Source: Pusillimonas sp. UBA3987 (GTDB lineage Bacteria; Pseudomonadota; Gammaproteobacteria; Burkholderiales; Burkholderiaceae_B). Taken from it: DNA of 64,000 bases. The stretch is from positions 19,795 through 83,794 of the forward strand of contig DGCD01000007.1 of NCBI GenBank assembly GCA_002384935.1, written 5' to 3'. A model generated the notes under the pieces. That model ran no database searches. It had not been told where the DNA came from and was given only the letters and a program-made list of their open reading frames with translations. A program made the translations under genes and the position numbers. Shown piece after piece: positions 49,587 to 59,902 of this stretch (within the stretch, counting starts at the first letter, position 1; every line of letters begins with the position of its first letter).

Positions 49587-50186
49587 ATGTTGAAAATCGG
49601 CCTGACAGGGGGAATCGGTTCCGGTAAAACCCGGGTCGCCAATCTTTTCCAGGAATGGGGTGCCAGTGTTATTGATACCGATGTCATTGCGCACCAGCTT
49701 ACGCAGCCGGAAGGGTTGGCGATGCCAGCCATCCGTGAAATATTTGGAACACAAATGGTCGAGGCCGATGGTTCCATGAACCGCGGGGCGATGCGTGAGC
49801 GGGTGTTTCGCGAGCCGCAGGCCAAGCAGGCACTTGAAGCGATTCTTCACCCATTGATAGCCCAAGTTACAGAACAGCAGGCGCGGCAAGCCCAAGGGTG
49901 CTATCTTGTACTGGTTGTGCCTTTGTTGGTGGAAACGGGACGCTGGCTCAAAAAAGTAGACCGGGTCTGTGTGGTGGATTGCGATCCGGAAACCCAGATC
50001 AAACGGGTGCAGGCGCGCAGTGGGCTGACGATTGACGCCATTAAGCGTATCATGTCAGCACAAGCGACACGCAACGCACGGTTGGCTTTGGCGAGCGACG
50101 TTGTTCTCAACGATGGCGCAACAACACCAGATCAACTCAGTTCGCGTGCACGCGAACTGCATGAATATTGGTGTTCACTGGTATAA
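49587..50186 (+). CDS. coaE: Dephospho-CoA kinase
   Basis: Last step of coenzyme A synthesis. About 199 residues from ATG 49587 (MLKIGLTGGIGSGKTRVANL), with GGGAA before it; the open frame begins nine codons earlier in intergenic DNA. P-loop GGIGSGKT, VIDTDVIAHQLTQPEG, LEAILHPLIAQ, LVVPLLVETG and RVQARSGLT (lid) are present. Follows the prepilin peptidase and precedes zapD, the standard pilD-coaE-zapD order. Confidence 0.96.
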   Translation: MLKIGLTGGIGSGKTRVANLFQEWGASVIDTDVIAHQLTQPEGLAMPAIREIFGTQMVEADGSMNRGAMRERVFREPQAKQALEAILHPLIAQVTEQQARQAQGCYLVLVVPLLVETGRWLKKVDRVCVVDCDPETQIKRVQARSGLTIDAIKRIMSAQATRNARLALASDVVLNDGATTPDQLSSRARELHEYWCSLV

Positions 50187-50234
50187 ACATCCTGCACAGG
50201 CAAACAGGTTCTGCTTATTACGAAACAGATATAG

Positions 50235-50999
50235 GTGAATGATCGCGTGATTCTTTACGAGTATCCATGTAACGAACGGGTTCGAACATTGCTCCGGGTT
50301 GAGCATCTTTTCGGGCGCCTGTTCTTCTTTGCCGAAGAGGAAGAGGTTTATCATCACCAGATTGCCGTAACCACGCTTTTTGACTTGCTTGAGATTTGTG
50401 ATCGCACCGACTTGCGCGGATCGGTTTTACAAGACCTCGAGCGCCAGCGCGCGTCATTGACAGCGCTGCGGCGTCACCCGGGTGTTGATGAAACAACGCT
50501 CGACAAAATGGTGGCCGATCTGGAAAAAACCGCCTCCGACCTGGCGGCGCAGGGACGTGTGGGACAGGTCCTGCGCGACAACGAGTGGCTTGCCAGTTTG
50601 CGGGGTCGACTTAGTGTTCCGGGGGGGTCATCACCCGCCGATATTCCTTCGTATTATGCGTGGCAAATCAAGCCAATGGAAACTCGCATGAAGGATCTTC
50701 AGCAATGGATCGAGCCGTTTCTGCCACTGTATAACGGGTTGTCGCTCATCCTGCGATTGTTGCGCGAATCGGGTGATCCGGTCGAGCTTGAGGCAACACA
50801 GGGCGCATATCAGGAAATGCTTACAGGCAAGACTTTTCAGCTTTTACGCGTTTGGGTCGACCCCTCGCTGGGCGTGTTTCCCGAAATGAGTGCCAATAAA
50901 TACGTCATCTGGGTTCGCTTTTCCATGCAGGACAACGAACTCAAGCCTTTGTCAGTTACCCGCGATACGCCTTTTCGACTTTCGCGGTGTAATTTTTAG
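50235..50999 (+). CDS. zapD: Cell division protein ZapD
   Basis: Binds the FtsZ C-terminus and bundles FtsZ filaments at the division ring. 254 residues from GTG 50235; VILYEYPCNERVRTLLRVEH corresponds to the family N-terminus, so a GTG start fits. DLLEICDRTDLRGSVLQDLE, DIPSYYAWQIKPMETRMKDL and LRLLRESGDPVELEATQGAY are family-typical. yacG, which often follows zapD, is not present before the mdt operon. Confidence 0.93.
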   Translation: MNDRVILYEYPCNERVRTLLRVEHLFGRLFFFAEEEEVYHHQIAVTTLFDLLEICDRTDLRGSVLQDLERQRASLTALRRHPGVDETTLDKMVADLEKTASDLAAQGRVGQVLRDNEWLASLRGRLSVPGGSSPADIPSYYAWQIKPMETRMKDLQQWIEPFLPLYNGLSLILRLLRESGDPVELEATQGAYQEMLTGKTFQLLRVWVDPSLGVFPEMSANKYVIWVRFSMQDNELKPLSVTRDTPFRLSRCNF

Positions 51000-51105
51000 A
51001 TTATTCATCATAATTGTTGCGTTCAATTTCAGAATGCAGGTTTCGTTTCGCCTTGTTTGCCAATATAAGCGAGAATAACGCTCATATTGTTAACAGGGAG
51101 AACAA

Positions 51106-52278
51106 ATGTCGCAGTCTGGAGAGGCGCGGGCGCCCCGGCGACACAGATGGGTCTGGCTGATTGTATTCCTGGCGCTGGCAGCAGGTCTTTATTTCTATCT
51201 GAGCCGATCAGACAATGCAGGCCAGTCGGGGGCATCGGGGCCACCCGGCATGCGCGCCATGATGAACATGGCTGTACCAGTCAGGACGGCAACCGCAACT
51301 GAGTCTTCGGTGCAGGTGGTCTTGCCCGCGGTGGGAACGGTGACAGCGTTGAACACGGTGACCGTAACCAGCAGGGTCGAGGGTGAGCTTGAGGTCGTGT
51401 TGTTTGAGGAAGGGGGTAAGGTACAGGCTGGTGATTTGCTGGCTCGTATTGACTCTCGCCCCTATCAGGTTGCGCTTGACCAGGCATTGGGCCAGCAGGC
51501 GCAGAATCAGGCGCTTCTTGAGAATGCACAAAGCGATCTGCGTCGTTACGAGCAACTTTACAAACAGAATTCGCTGGCACGACAGCAACTGGATACACAG
51601 CGCTCATTAGTGCAGCAGTATCAGGGGGCACAGGTCAGTGACCAGGCCGCGGTCGACAGTGCACGCTTGCAACTGGCGTTTTCCCAGATTAAAGCGCCCA
51701 TTAGCGGTCGCGCAGGCTTGCGCAAGGTGGACCCGGGCAATCTGATCAGCGCGGGCGACACGGAAGGTCTGGTCGTGATTACGCAAACCCAGCCAATTGC
51801 CGTATTGTTTTCATTGCCGCAAGCGCAGTTGCCGGAAGTACGCAAGCAGTTAATAGACGGCAACACACTGACTGCCATTTTGTACGACAGTACCAATACG
51901 CGTGAACTGGCGCGCGGAGAACTGGTGTCAGTCGACAATCAAATTGATGTGGCAACGGGCACCGTAAGAATGAAAGCGCAATTTGCCAATAATGATGAAG
52001 CCCTTTTTCCGAATCAGTTTGTGAATGTCAGGCTTGTGGTGAATACGCTGGACAATGCGTTGATTATTCCTGCGCAGGCGGTTCAGCAGGGTTCCATTGG
52101 CTCTTTTGTTTATCGGGTGATGCAAGACAACACCGTGAAAGTGCAGCCGGTCGTAACGGGGGCGGTGCAAGAGCGCAACGTGACGGTACTGGAGGGCTTG
52201 CAGAAAGGCCAGGTGGTTGTCACGGAAGGAGTAGACCGCCTGCGCGATGGTGCCAAGGTGGAAATTGTTGAGGAATAA
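51106..52278 (+). CDS. mdtA: RND efflux periplasmic adaptor, MdtA-like
   Basis: Membrane-fusion protein of a tripartite pump. 390 residues: N-terminal membrane segment (RHRWVWLIVFLALAAGLYFY), biotinyl-lipoyl halves (VTVTSRVEGELEVVLFEEGG and FSQIKAPISGRAGLRKVDPG), a coiled-coil hairpin at about 120-190, and beta-barrel and membrane-proximal domains (GTVRMKAQFANNDEALFPNQ). GGGAG six bases before ATG. First gene of mdtA-mdtB-mdtC plus an outer-membrane factor, all plus strand with gaps of 0-9 bp. No two-component regulator (BaeSR) or TetR gene lies alongside. Confidence 0.93.
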   Translation: MSQSGEARAPRRHRWVWLIVFLALAAGLYFYLSRSDNAGQSGASGPPGMRAMMNMAVPVRTATATESSVQVVLPAVGTVTALNTVTVTSRVEGELEVVLFEEGGKVQAGDLLARIDSRPYQVALDQALGQQAQNQALLENAQSDLRRYEQLYKQNSLARQQLDTQRSLVQQYQGAQVSDQAAVDSARLQLAFSQIKAPISGRAGLRKVDPGNLISAGDTEGLVVITQTQPIAVLFSLPQAQLPEVRKQLIDGNTLTAILYDSTNTRELARGELVSVDNQIDVATGTVRMKAQFANNDEALFPNQFVNVRLVVNTLDNALIIPAQAVQQGSIGSFVYRVMQDNTVKVQPVVTGAVQERNVTVLEGLQKGQVVVTEGVDRLRDGAKVEIVEE

Positions 52279-52287
52279 GGGGGCAAA

Positions 52288-55200
52288 GTGAACTTATCCC
52301 GGCAGTTCATCTTGCGCCCGGTGGCAACGACGCTGGCCATGCTGGCTTTGCTGATTGCCGGCATTCTGGCTTACCGTATGTTGCCGGTGTCCGCATTGCC
52401 GGAAGTCGATTACCCGACAATTCAGGTTTCCACCCAGTATCCAGGTGCCAGCCCCGATGTCATGGTGGCCCTGGTTACTTCGCCGCTGGAGCGACAGCTT
52501 GGGCAGATGTCGGGGCTGACCCAGATGTCTTCCACCAGCTCCGAAGGGCAATCGCAGATTACCTTGCAGTTTGGTCTCGATGTTCCACTGGACGTTGCCG
52601 AGCAAGAAGTTCAGGCGGCGATCAATGCCGCTTCGAACCTGCTGCCGAATGATCTGCCGTCGTCGCCTATTTATAACAAGGTGAATCCTGCGGATACGGC
52701 AGTCATCAGCCTGGCGATTACGTCTCCGACCATGCCGTTGTATGAAGTGCGAGACTTGATCGATTTGCGCGTGGCGCAGAAGTTGTCGCAAATATCGGGA
52801 GTGGGCTTGGTCAGCATTGCCGGCGGACAGCGGCCTGCGGTGAGGATTCAGGCCAATCCGCAGGCCCTGGCCGCGCACGATTTGACGCTTGGCTCGGTGC
52901 GCAGTGCTATTTTGTCTGCGAATGTCAATCAGCCCAAAGGCAATCTCGACGGCCCTGAACGATCAACCACCATTAATGCAAACGACCAACTGCGCTCGGT
53001 GCAGGATTATGAATCCCTGATCCTGAACTACGAAAATGATGGCGCGCTGCGGCTGGGCGACGTGGCACAGATTCGACAGGGGGCCGAGAACCTGAGGCAA
53101 TCGGCCTGGTTTGGTACGACACCGGCCATTTTGCTGAACATTCAGCGTCAACCCGGCGCAAATGTCATTCAGGTTGTTGACCGCGTTAAACAATTGCTGC
53201 CTTCGCTGCGCGAAGCGTTGCCCGTGGGCGTGGATATGGAGGTTGCCAGTGATCGTACCCAGACGATTCGCGAATCCGTTCGGCACGTTCAAATAGAAAT
53301 GGTCATGGCCGTGGCGCTGGTCATTCTGGTTACGTTCGTTTTCCTGCGAACCTGGACGGCCACATTGATTCCCAGCGTTGTGGTGCCGCTATCTTTGGTG
53401 GGTACGTTTGCAGCCATGTATCTGATGGGCTTTAGCGTAAATAACCTGACGCTCATGGCATTGACAATAGCAACCGGGTTTGTGGTGGATGACGCCATCG
53501 TGATGATTGAAAACATTGCGCGCCATCTTGAGCAGGGCCATTCACCGCTGCATGCTGCGCTCAAGGGCGCGCAGCAGATTGGGTTTACGCTGATCTCTCT
53601 TACGCTTTCACTCATTGCGGTCTTGATTCCGCTGCTTTTCATGAGCGATGTCATCGGACGTTTGTTCAGTGAGTTCGCCCTGACCCTTGCCGTTGCGATT
53701 TTCCTGTCGTTGTTGATCTCACTGACATTAACTCCCATGATGTGCGCGCAGTTTCTGCGTCGTGAACCGGAAGAGCGCATGGGCCGTTTTCAGCAGTGGC
53801 TGGGGCGGCATACCGACCGCCTCATTCAGGCTTATGATCGCAGCCTGCAATGGGTGTTGTTTCGACAAAGGTTGACGTTGCTCGTGGCCTTGGGAACGTT
53901 GGTCCTGACTGCGCTACTGTATTGGTGGGTGCCCAAGGGCTTCTTTCCGCAACAGGACACGGGATTGATTCAGGCGGTTACGCAAGGCCCGCAAACGGCG
54001 TCTTTTGCCGCCATTTCCCGTTTGCAGGAACAAGCGGCGGCACGGATTGTGCGCGACCCGGATGTGGAGGCCGTGACGTCGTTTACCGGGATAGACGGCA
54101 CAAACACAACATTGAATACCGGGCGCATGCAAATTGCGCTCACGCCCCTGGCGCAACGAAGCGCAAATGCCCAGGAGATTATTCAGCGTTTGCAACAAGA
54201 TCTGAACGACTTGAGCGGACTTGAAGTCTTCATGCAGCCCGTGCAGGATCTGACGATTGATGACCGGGTCAGTCGGACTCAGTATCAGATGACGGTTTCC
54301 GATCCGGATATGGGAACGTTGCGCGAATGGGTACCGCGCCTGGTCGAACAACTGCAAAGTCTGCCCGAATTGGCTGAAGTAACCGATGACTTGCAATTGG
54401 GAGGCCTGGAAACGCGTCTGCTGATCGACCGTGACGCGGCCGCGCGCCTGGGTGTGAGCGTGGCCGATATTGATGAAGCGTTATATGATGCGTTCGGACA
54501 ACGACAGATATCCACCATTTTTACCCAGTCGGCGCAATATCGCGTGGTGCTTGAAGTGGCGCCCGAGTATCGTTCTACGCCTGCTGATCTGGGGCGGATT
54601 CACGTGCCCACTGAGTCGGGTGGAACCACCCCGCTGACCAGCGTAGTCAGTATTGAACCTTCAAACGCCTTGCTGTCGATCGGGCGTCAGGACCAGTTCC
54701 CATCGGCGACCGTGTCATTCAATTTGCCCGAGGGCATTGCACTTTCAGATGCGGTGTCGGCTATTGAGCAAGCACAGCAAACGCTGGGCATGCCGGCGTC
54801 AGTGGAGACGCGGTTTCAGGGCGCGGCCAGGGCTTTTGAAGCTTCGTTGAGCAGTACCTTATGGCTGATGCTGGCGGCGGTCATGGTGATGTACATTGTG
54901 CTGGGTATCCTGTATGAAAGCTTCATTCATCCGGTCACGATTCTTTCCACCTTGCCCTCGGCCACGGTAGGGGCGCTGGCAGCGCTGTTATTGACCGGTC
55001 GTGACCTGGACATGATTGGTGTCATTGGCATTGTGTTGCTGATTGGCATCGTAAAGAAAAACGCCATCATGATGATCGATTTTGCCCTGGAGGCCGAGCG
55101 CACGCGCGGACTGGCGCCGCAGGCGGCTATTCATGAGGCTGCATTGCTGCGTTTTCGTCCGATTCTCATGACGACGCTGGCGGCGCTGTTCGCGGCGGTT

Positions 55201-55374
55201 CCCCTGATGCTGGCAACCGGCGCAGGTTCGGAGTTGCGCCAGCCTCTGGGTCTGGTGATGGTAGGCGGGTTGTTGTGCAGCCAGGTGCTCACTTTATACA
55301 CAACACCCGTTATTTACCTGATGTTTGATCGCCTGTCGCGCCGGCGTCGCGCGTTCTCGACAGAGGTGGCATAG
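52288..55374 (+). CDS. mdtB: RND multidrug efflux permease, MdtB-like
   Basis: Inner-membrane proton/drug antiporter of the HAE1 family. 1028 residues from GTG 52288 with AAGGGGG upstream. Twelve-helix layout with two large periplasmic loops; start [20 protein letters not shown], and [20 protein letters not shown] with [20 protein letters not shown]. The TM4 Asp pair sits in [12 protein letters not shown]. In E. coli MdtB and MdtC act as a B2C1 heterotrimer in which only one type binds drug. The next gene overlaps by one base (TAGTG). Confidence 0.94.
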   Translation: MNLSRQFILRPVATTLAMLALLIAGILAYRMLPVSALPEVDYPTIQVSTQYPGASPDVMVALVTSPLERQLGQMSGLTQMSSTSSEGQSQITLQFGLDVPLDVAEQEVQAAINAASNLLPNDLPSSPIYNKVNPADTAVISLAITSPTMPLYEVRDLIDLRVAQKLSQISGVGLVSIAGGQRPAVRIQANPQALAAHDLTLGSVRSAILSANVNQPKGNLDGPERSTTINANDQLRSVQDYESLILNYENDGALRLGDVAQIRQGAENLRQSAWFGTTPAILLNIQRQPGANVIQVVDRVKQLLPSLREALPVGVDMEVASDRTQTIRESVRHVQIEMVMAVALVILVTFVFLRTWTATLIPSVVVPLSLVGTFAAMYLMGFSVNNLTLMALTIATGFVVDDAIVMIENIARHLEQGHSPLHAALKGAQQIGFTLISLTLSLIAVLIPLLFMSDVIGRLFSEFALTLAVAIFLSLLISLTLTPMMCAQFLRREPEERMGRFQQWLGRHTDRLIQAYDRSLQWVLFRQRLTLLVALGTLVLTALLYWWVPKGFFPQQDTGLIQAVTQGPQTASFAAISRLQEQAAARIVRDPDVEAVTSFTGIDGTNTTLNTGRMQIALTPLAQRSANAQEIIQRLQQDLNDLSGLEVFMQPVQDLTIDDRVSRTQYQMTVSDPDMGTLREWVPRLVEQLQSLPELAEVTDDLQLGGLETRLLIDRDAAARLGVSVADIDEALYDAFGQRQISTIFTQSAQYRVVLEVAPEYRSTPADLGRIHVPTESGGTTPLTSVVSIEPSNALLSIGRQDQFPSATVSFNLPEGIALSDAVSAIEQAQQTLGMPASVETRFQGAARAFEASLSSTLWLMLAAVMVMYIVLGILYESFIHPVTILSTLPSATVGALAALLLTGRDLDMIGVIGIVLLIGIVKKNAIMMIDFALEAERTRGLAPQAAIHEAALLRFRPILMTTLAALFAAVPLMLATGAGSELRQPLGLVMVGGLLCSQVLTLYTTPVIYLMFDRLSRRRRAFSTEVA

Positions 55375-58300
55375 TGCGTTGGTTGACCGTGTTTGTGATG
55401 CGACCGGTTGCCACCACCTTGTTGTGCCTGGCCATGGTTATGGCTGGCTTGCTGGCAGCGCGCATGTTGCCGGTTGCACCGCTGCCGCAGGTTGATTTTC
55501 CCATGATTACGGTAACGGCAAGTATGGCCGGAGCGAGCCCGGAGACCATGGCCTCCAGCGTGGCGATGCCGCTTGAGCAATCACTGGGTTCCATTGCCGG
55601 CGTAACAGAAATGAGTTCGAGCAGTTCCGAAGGCTCGACGCGCATTTCCCTTGTGTTCGATTTGAGTCGTGACATCAATAGTGCCGCGCGTGATGTCCAG
55701 GCGGCCATTAACGCGGCCCGCGGTTCCTTGCCTTCAGGCTTGCGCGATAACCCCACCTATAACAAAGTCAACCCGGCTTCGTCGCCGATTATGGTGTTGG
55801 CATTAACGTCAGACACTGTCACGCAGGGCCAGCTTTATGATTTGGCGTCGACCGTTCTGGCGCAGAAGCTGGCCCAGGTATCCGGTGTGGGCGAGGTCAG
55901 CGTGGGCGGCAGTGCCTTGCCGGCTGTCAGAGTGAGTCTTAACCCGCAGGCACTGGTTGCCGCCGGTGTTGCGCTGGACGACGTTCGACAGGCGTTGAGT
56001 CAGGCCAACACGTTAGGCCCTGTGGGGGTCATCGAGAACCATCAATATCATTGGCAAATCAATTCCGGCAGCCAGATGAACCGTGCCGAGCAATACCGGC
56101 CCCTTATTGTGGCCTGGCGAGACGGCGCGCCCATTCGCCTTGAGGATGTGGCCAAAGTGGAGGACGGGGTTGAGGATGCGTTCAATACCGGCTTTTTCAA
56201 CGAGCGGCAGGCTGTGCTGCTGGTGATTCGACGCCAGCCCGATGCCAATATTATTGAAACCGTCGATGCCATCTACGATCAGTTGCCGGCCTTTCAAAGC
56301 CTCGTGCCGGCGCAGGTGAACCTGTCTGTCGCGGTCGACCGGACACCCAGCATCCGGGAGTCTCTGGCCGAGGCGCAGTTCACTTTGTTTGTTGCCGTCG
56401 TACTGGTGGTGCTGGTGGTGCTGATCTTTTTGCGCCAGGTACGGGCAGCGGTGATACCCAGCATCGTTGTGCCCGCATCACTGATTACCACCTTCAGCCT
56501 GATGTGGTGGATGGGGTTTACGTTGAATACCATGTCGCTGATGGCCATGATTGTGGCCGCCGGCTTCGTGGTTGACGATGCCATTGTGGTGCTTGAAAAC
56601 ATCATGCGCTATATCGAGAAAGGCTATAACCCGGTGCGTGCCGCCATTCGTGGCGTGCGTGAAGTGGGTTTTACGGTGGTGGCCATGAGCGTGTCGCTGG
56701 TGGCGGTTTTTATTCCCATATTGCTGATGGGCGGTATTCCTGGCCGGCTGTTCCGTGAATTCGCGCTGACGCTTTCCGCTGCGATTTTCGTCTCTTTGAT
56801 TTTGTCATTGATTCTGACGCCCATGATGTGCGCGCGTTGGCTGCGTCCGCGCGAAAAAACGCAGGGGAACGACAGCAGGCGCGACGAGTCATGGCTGGAG
56901 CGCGTGTTGTTGTCATTCGGTCGAGGTTGTTTACGGGGTTATCAACGGTCGCTTGACTGGGCTTTGGTGCATAGCAGGATCACGATGCTGATCTTGTTGG
57001 GCACAATCGGCCTGAATGTGTATTTGTATTCAGTTGTACCCAAGGGCTTTTTTCCGCAGCAGGATACCGGGCAATTGCTGGGCTTTTTCCGGGTTGATCA
57101 GGGTACTTCGTTTCAGGCCATGCTGCCCAAGCTGGAGAAGTTCCGCAACGAGCTGCTGAGAGATCCTGCCGTGGATACGGTTACCGGCTTTGCGGGTGGA
57201 CGTGGCGGCAGTAACAGCAGTTTTTTGCTAGTACAGCTCAAACCGTTCGATGAGCGGGATGTGAGCGCCACAGATGTGGTGAACCGTTTGCGTAACCGGT
57301 TCAATAACGAGCCGGGCGCCCGGCTTTTCCTGGTGCCTCAGCAAGATGTTCAGGTCGGAGGACGTCAAGGGCTCGGGTCATTTGAGTACTCATTGCTGGC
57401 GTCTGACCTGGGCCTGTTGAAAACGTGGTTGCCACGCATTCAGCAGGCGATGGCGGGTTTGCCGCAACTGGTTGACGTGGAAAGTGACATTGAAGACAAA
57501 GGCCGGCGCGTTGAGCTGGTTATTGACCGCGAGGCGGCAACCCGACTGGGCGTTGACATGGCGCTCATTGCCTCGACGTTGAACAATTCTTTCAGCCAGC
57601 GCCAGGTCTCGGTTATTTATGGGCCTTTGAATCAGTATCGGGTGGTGATGTCGGTATTGCCCGAATATGCCCAGGATGCCGAATCACTGAAGCTGGTTCA
57701 CGTAGTGACGCAGGATGGCAGCCGCGTGCCGTTGGCATCGTTTACGCGATTTGAGGTGGGAACCGCGCCGCTGCGCGTGCGTCATCAGGGCTTATTGGCT
57801 GAAGAGTCGGTTTCTTTCAGTCTGGCGCCGGGTGTTTCATTGGGCGAGGCGACGCAGGCAATTGAAGGGGCCGTGGCCCGAACAGGGCTTCCCACCGACC
57901 AGCTTCAAGGTGTGTTCCAGGGTTCGGCGCAAGCGCTGCAGGAGTCGTTGGATCAGCAGCCCTGGCTGATACTGGCTGCGTTGCTGACCATGTACATTGT
58001 GCTGGGCATGTTGTACGAAAGCTATATCCATCCGTTGACTATTTTGTCGACCTTGCCGTCGGCGGGAATCGGCGCTCTGCTGGCGCTGATGCTGCTTGAG
58101 TATGAGTTCTCTTTGATTGCGTTGATTGGTGTGTTCTTGTTGATCGGCATTGTGAAAAAGAACGCCATCATGATGGTGGACTTTGCGTTGCAGGCCGAGC
58201 GCCAGCGTGGCCTGACCCCGCGGCAAGCCATTTATGAGGCCTGCCTGATCCGCTTTCGTCCCATTATGATGACGACCTTGTCGGCGATCTTCGGTGCCTT

Positions 58301-58490
58301 GCCGTTGGTGCTGGCTGCCGGGGCCGGCGTGGAGCTGCGTCAACCGCTGGGTATTACCATTGTGGGTGGTCTTGTATTGAGCCAGGTTTTAACGCTTTAC
58401 ACGACGCCCGTGGTTTATTTGTATCTGGACAGGTTGCGACTTTGGTTCAGGGCACGAAGGGCAAGACGTTTGCCTGCGACACAGGAATGA
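55374..58490 (+). CDS. mdtC: RND multidrug efflux permease, MdtC-like
   Basis: Second permease subunit, 1038 residues, GTG start overlapping the mdtB stop. Same HAE1 layout: FVMRPVATTLLCLAMVMAGL, ASSVAMPLEQSLGSIAGVTE, the TM4 Asp pair in [13 protein letters not shown], and [20 protein letters not shown]. It diverges enough from MdtB to be an old duplication rather than a recent one. It overlaps the outer-membrane gene by 4 bp (ATGA), so all four pump genes are translationally linked. Confidence 0.94.
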   Translation: MRWLTVFVMRPVATTLLCLAMVMAGLLAARMLPVAPLPQVDFPMITVTASMAGASPETMASSVAMPLEQSLGSIAGVTEMSSSSSEGSTRISLVFDLSRDINSAARDVQAAINAARGSLPSGLRDNPTYNKVNPASSPIMVLALTSDTVTQGQLYDLASTVLAQKLAQVSGVGEVSVGGSALPAVRVSLNPQALVAAGVALDDVRQALSQANTLGPVGVIENHQYHWQINSGSQMNRAEQYRPLIVAWRDGAPIRLEDVAKVEDGVEDAFNTGFFNERQAVLLVIRRQPDANIIETVDAIYDQLPAFQSLVPAQVNLSVAVDRTPSIRESLAEAQFTLFVAVVLVVLVVLIFLRQVRAAVIPSIVVPASLITTFSLMWWMGFTLNTMSLMAMIVAAGFVVDDAIVVLENIMRYIEKGYNPVRAAIRGVREVGFTVVAMSVSLVAVFIPILLMGGIPGRLFREFALTLSAAIFVSLILSLILTPMMCARWLRPREKTQGNDSRRDESWLERVLLSFGRGCLRGYQRSLDWALVHSRITMLILLGTIGLNVYLYSVVPKGFFPQQDTGQLLGFFRVDQGTSFQAMLPKLEKFRNELLRDPAVDTVTGFAGGRGGSNSSFLLVQLKPFDERDVSATDVVNRLRNRFNNEPGARLFLVPQQDVQVGGRQGLGSFEYSLLASDLGLLKTWLPRIQQAMAGLPQLVDVESDIEDKGRRVELVIDREAATRLGVDMALIASTLNNSFSQRQVSVIYGPLNQYRVVMSVLPEYAQDAESLKLVHVVTQDGSRVPLASFTRFEVGTAPLRVRHQGLLAEESVSFSLAPGVSLGEATQAIEGAVARTGLPTDQLQGVFQGSAQALQESLDQQPWLILAALLTMYIVLGMLYESYIHPLTILSTLPSAGIGALLALMLLEYEFSLIALIGVFLLIGIVKKNAIMMVDFALQAERQRGLTPRQAIYEACLIRFRPIMMTTLSAIFGALPLVLAAGAGVELRQPLGITIVGGLVLSQVLTLYTTPVVYLYLDRLRLWFRARRARRLPATQE

Positions 58491-59902
58491 CGATGGAAAT
58501 AGCTAAATTATCTTTGGCGACCTTGTTGATGTTGACTATGGCCGGATGTGCCGTGGGCCCCGATTACACGGCACCCAGCGTCGACGTGGGTCAGGCCTAT
58601 GAGAATCAGGAAGGTTGGGTTCGCGCTCAACCCGGCGTGGTCGAGCTGCGCTCTGACTGGTGGCGGCTTTTCGACGATCCTGTGTTGAACGGGCTCATGC
58701 AAGCGGTGTTGGTCAACAATCAAACCATTGCTCAGTTTGAGGCGCAGTATCGGCAGGCGCAGTCTTTGTTGCGTGAAAGCCAGGCACAGTTTTTCCCTTC
58801 AGTTAACGCCGATGCGGGCTTTACCCGTTCGGGTTCCGGTTCCGGTTCCGAAGGGGTGTCGCAACAGTATCGGTTGGCAGGTTCGGTAAGCTGGGAGCCG
58901 GACTTGTGGGGGCGTATCCGACGCACGGTTGAGGCTGAGTCAGCGCAACTGCAGGCCAGCGAGGCAGAACTGGCCGCCACTCGGTTAAGCGTGCAATCTA
59001 CACTGGCACAAACTTATTTTCGTCTGCGTTCATACGATGCCGAATTGCGTCTGTACGAACAGACGGTTGATGCTTATCGTCGTTCTTTGCAAACAAACCA
59101 GAACCGGCTGGACGCCGGAGTGGCGGCGCAACTGGACGTTGAGTCGGCACGTGTGCAGTTGAACAATGCCTTGACGCAGCAACAAGCCTTGAGGCGCCAG
59201 CGGGCGCAACTGGAAAACGCCATGGCGGTGTTGATTGGCAAGCCACCCTCGCAGTTTGCATTGCCTTCCGAATCCGTATCGATTGCCGTTCCCGAGATTC
59301 CGGCCGGCCTGCCTTCCGCGTTGTTGCAGCGTCGCCCCGATATCGCGTCGGCCGAGCGTCAAGTGGCGGCAGCAAATGCGCAGATCGGCGTGGCGCAGTC
59401 GGCCTGGTTTCCCAATTTGATTCTATCTGCAGAAGGGGGGTACAGAAGCGGTCAGTGGGCACAATGGTTGAGCGCACCCTTCAGCTTCTGGTCGCTTGGT
59501 CCGGCATTGGCAATGACGATTTTCGATGGCGGCGCGCGTGAAGCCAGGATTGAACAGGCTCAGGCAGGTTACGAGGCGCAAGTTGCGGCTTATCGACAGA
59601 CGGTATTAACGGCGCTAAGAGAGGTGGAGGATTACCTGGTTGATTTGAATAGCCTTGAACGCGAGCAGCAAAGCCAGCAACGGGCGCTGACTGCTGCGAG
59701 GGAGTCATTGCGGCTGACCTTGAACCAATACAACGCGGGACTGATTGATTACCTGAGTGTCGTGCAGGTTGAAACCACCGCCCTGACTGCCGAGCGCGCG
59801 TCGTTGTCTTTAAGCGCCGATCGCCTTATTGCCGCGGTGCAACTGATTGCCGCCTTGGGCGGTGGCTGGCAACAGCCTATGCCGGCAGAAGTCCGCGAAT
59901 AG
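58487..59902 (+). CDS. RND efflux outer-membrane factor, NodT/OprM family lipoprotein
   Basis: Exit duct of the mdt pump. About 471 residues from ATG 58487 (MTMEIAKLSLATLL) with lipobox MLTMAGC (Cys about 17), followed by AVGPDYTAPSV, the family N-terminus. RLFDDPVLNGLMQAVLVNNQ, SWEPDLWGRIRRTVEAESAQ, RPDIASAERQVAAANAQIGV and a C-terminal TLNQYNAGLIDYLSVVQVET are the paired OEP repeats. ATG overlaps the mdtC stop; a second ATG lies two codons on. Its last 26 bp overlap the convergent Nudix gene. Confidence 0.93.
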   Translation: MTMEIAKLSLATLLMLTMAGCAVGPDYTAPSVDVGQAYENQEGWVRAQPGVVELRSDWWRLFDDPVLNGLMQAVLVNNQTIAQFEAQYRQAQSLLRESQAQFFPSVNADAGFTRSGSGSGSEGVSQQYRLAGSVSWEPDLWGRIRRTVEAESAQLQASEAELAATRLSVQSTLAQTYFRLRSYDAELRLYEQTVDAYRRSLQTNQNRLDAGVAAQLDVESARVQLNNALTQQQALRRQRAQLENAMAVLIGKPPSQFALPSESVSIAVPEIPAGLPSALLQRRPDIASAERQVAAANAQIGVAQSAWFPNLILSAEGGYRSGQWAQWLSAPFSFWSLGPALAMTIFDGGAREARIEQAQAGYEAQVAAYRQTVLTALREVEDYLVDLNSLEREQQSQQRALTAARESLRLTLNQYNAGLIDYLSVVQVETTALTAERASLSLSADRLIAAVQLIAALGGGWQQPMPAEVRE

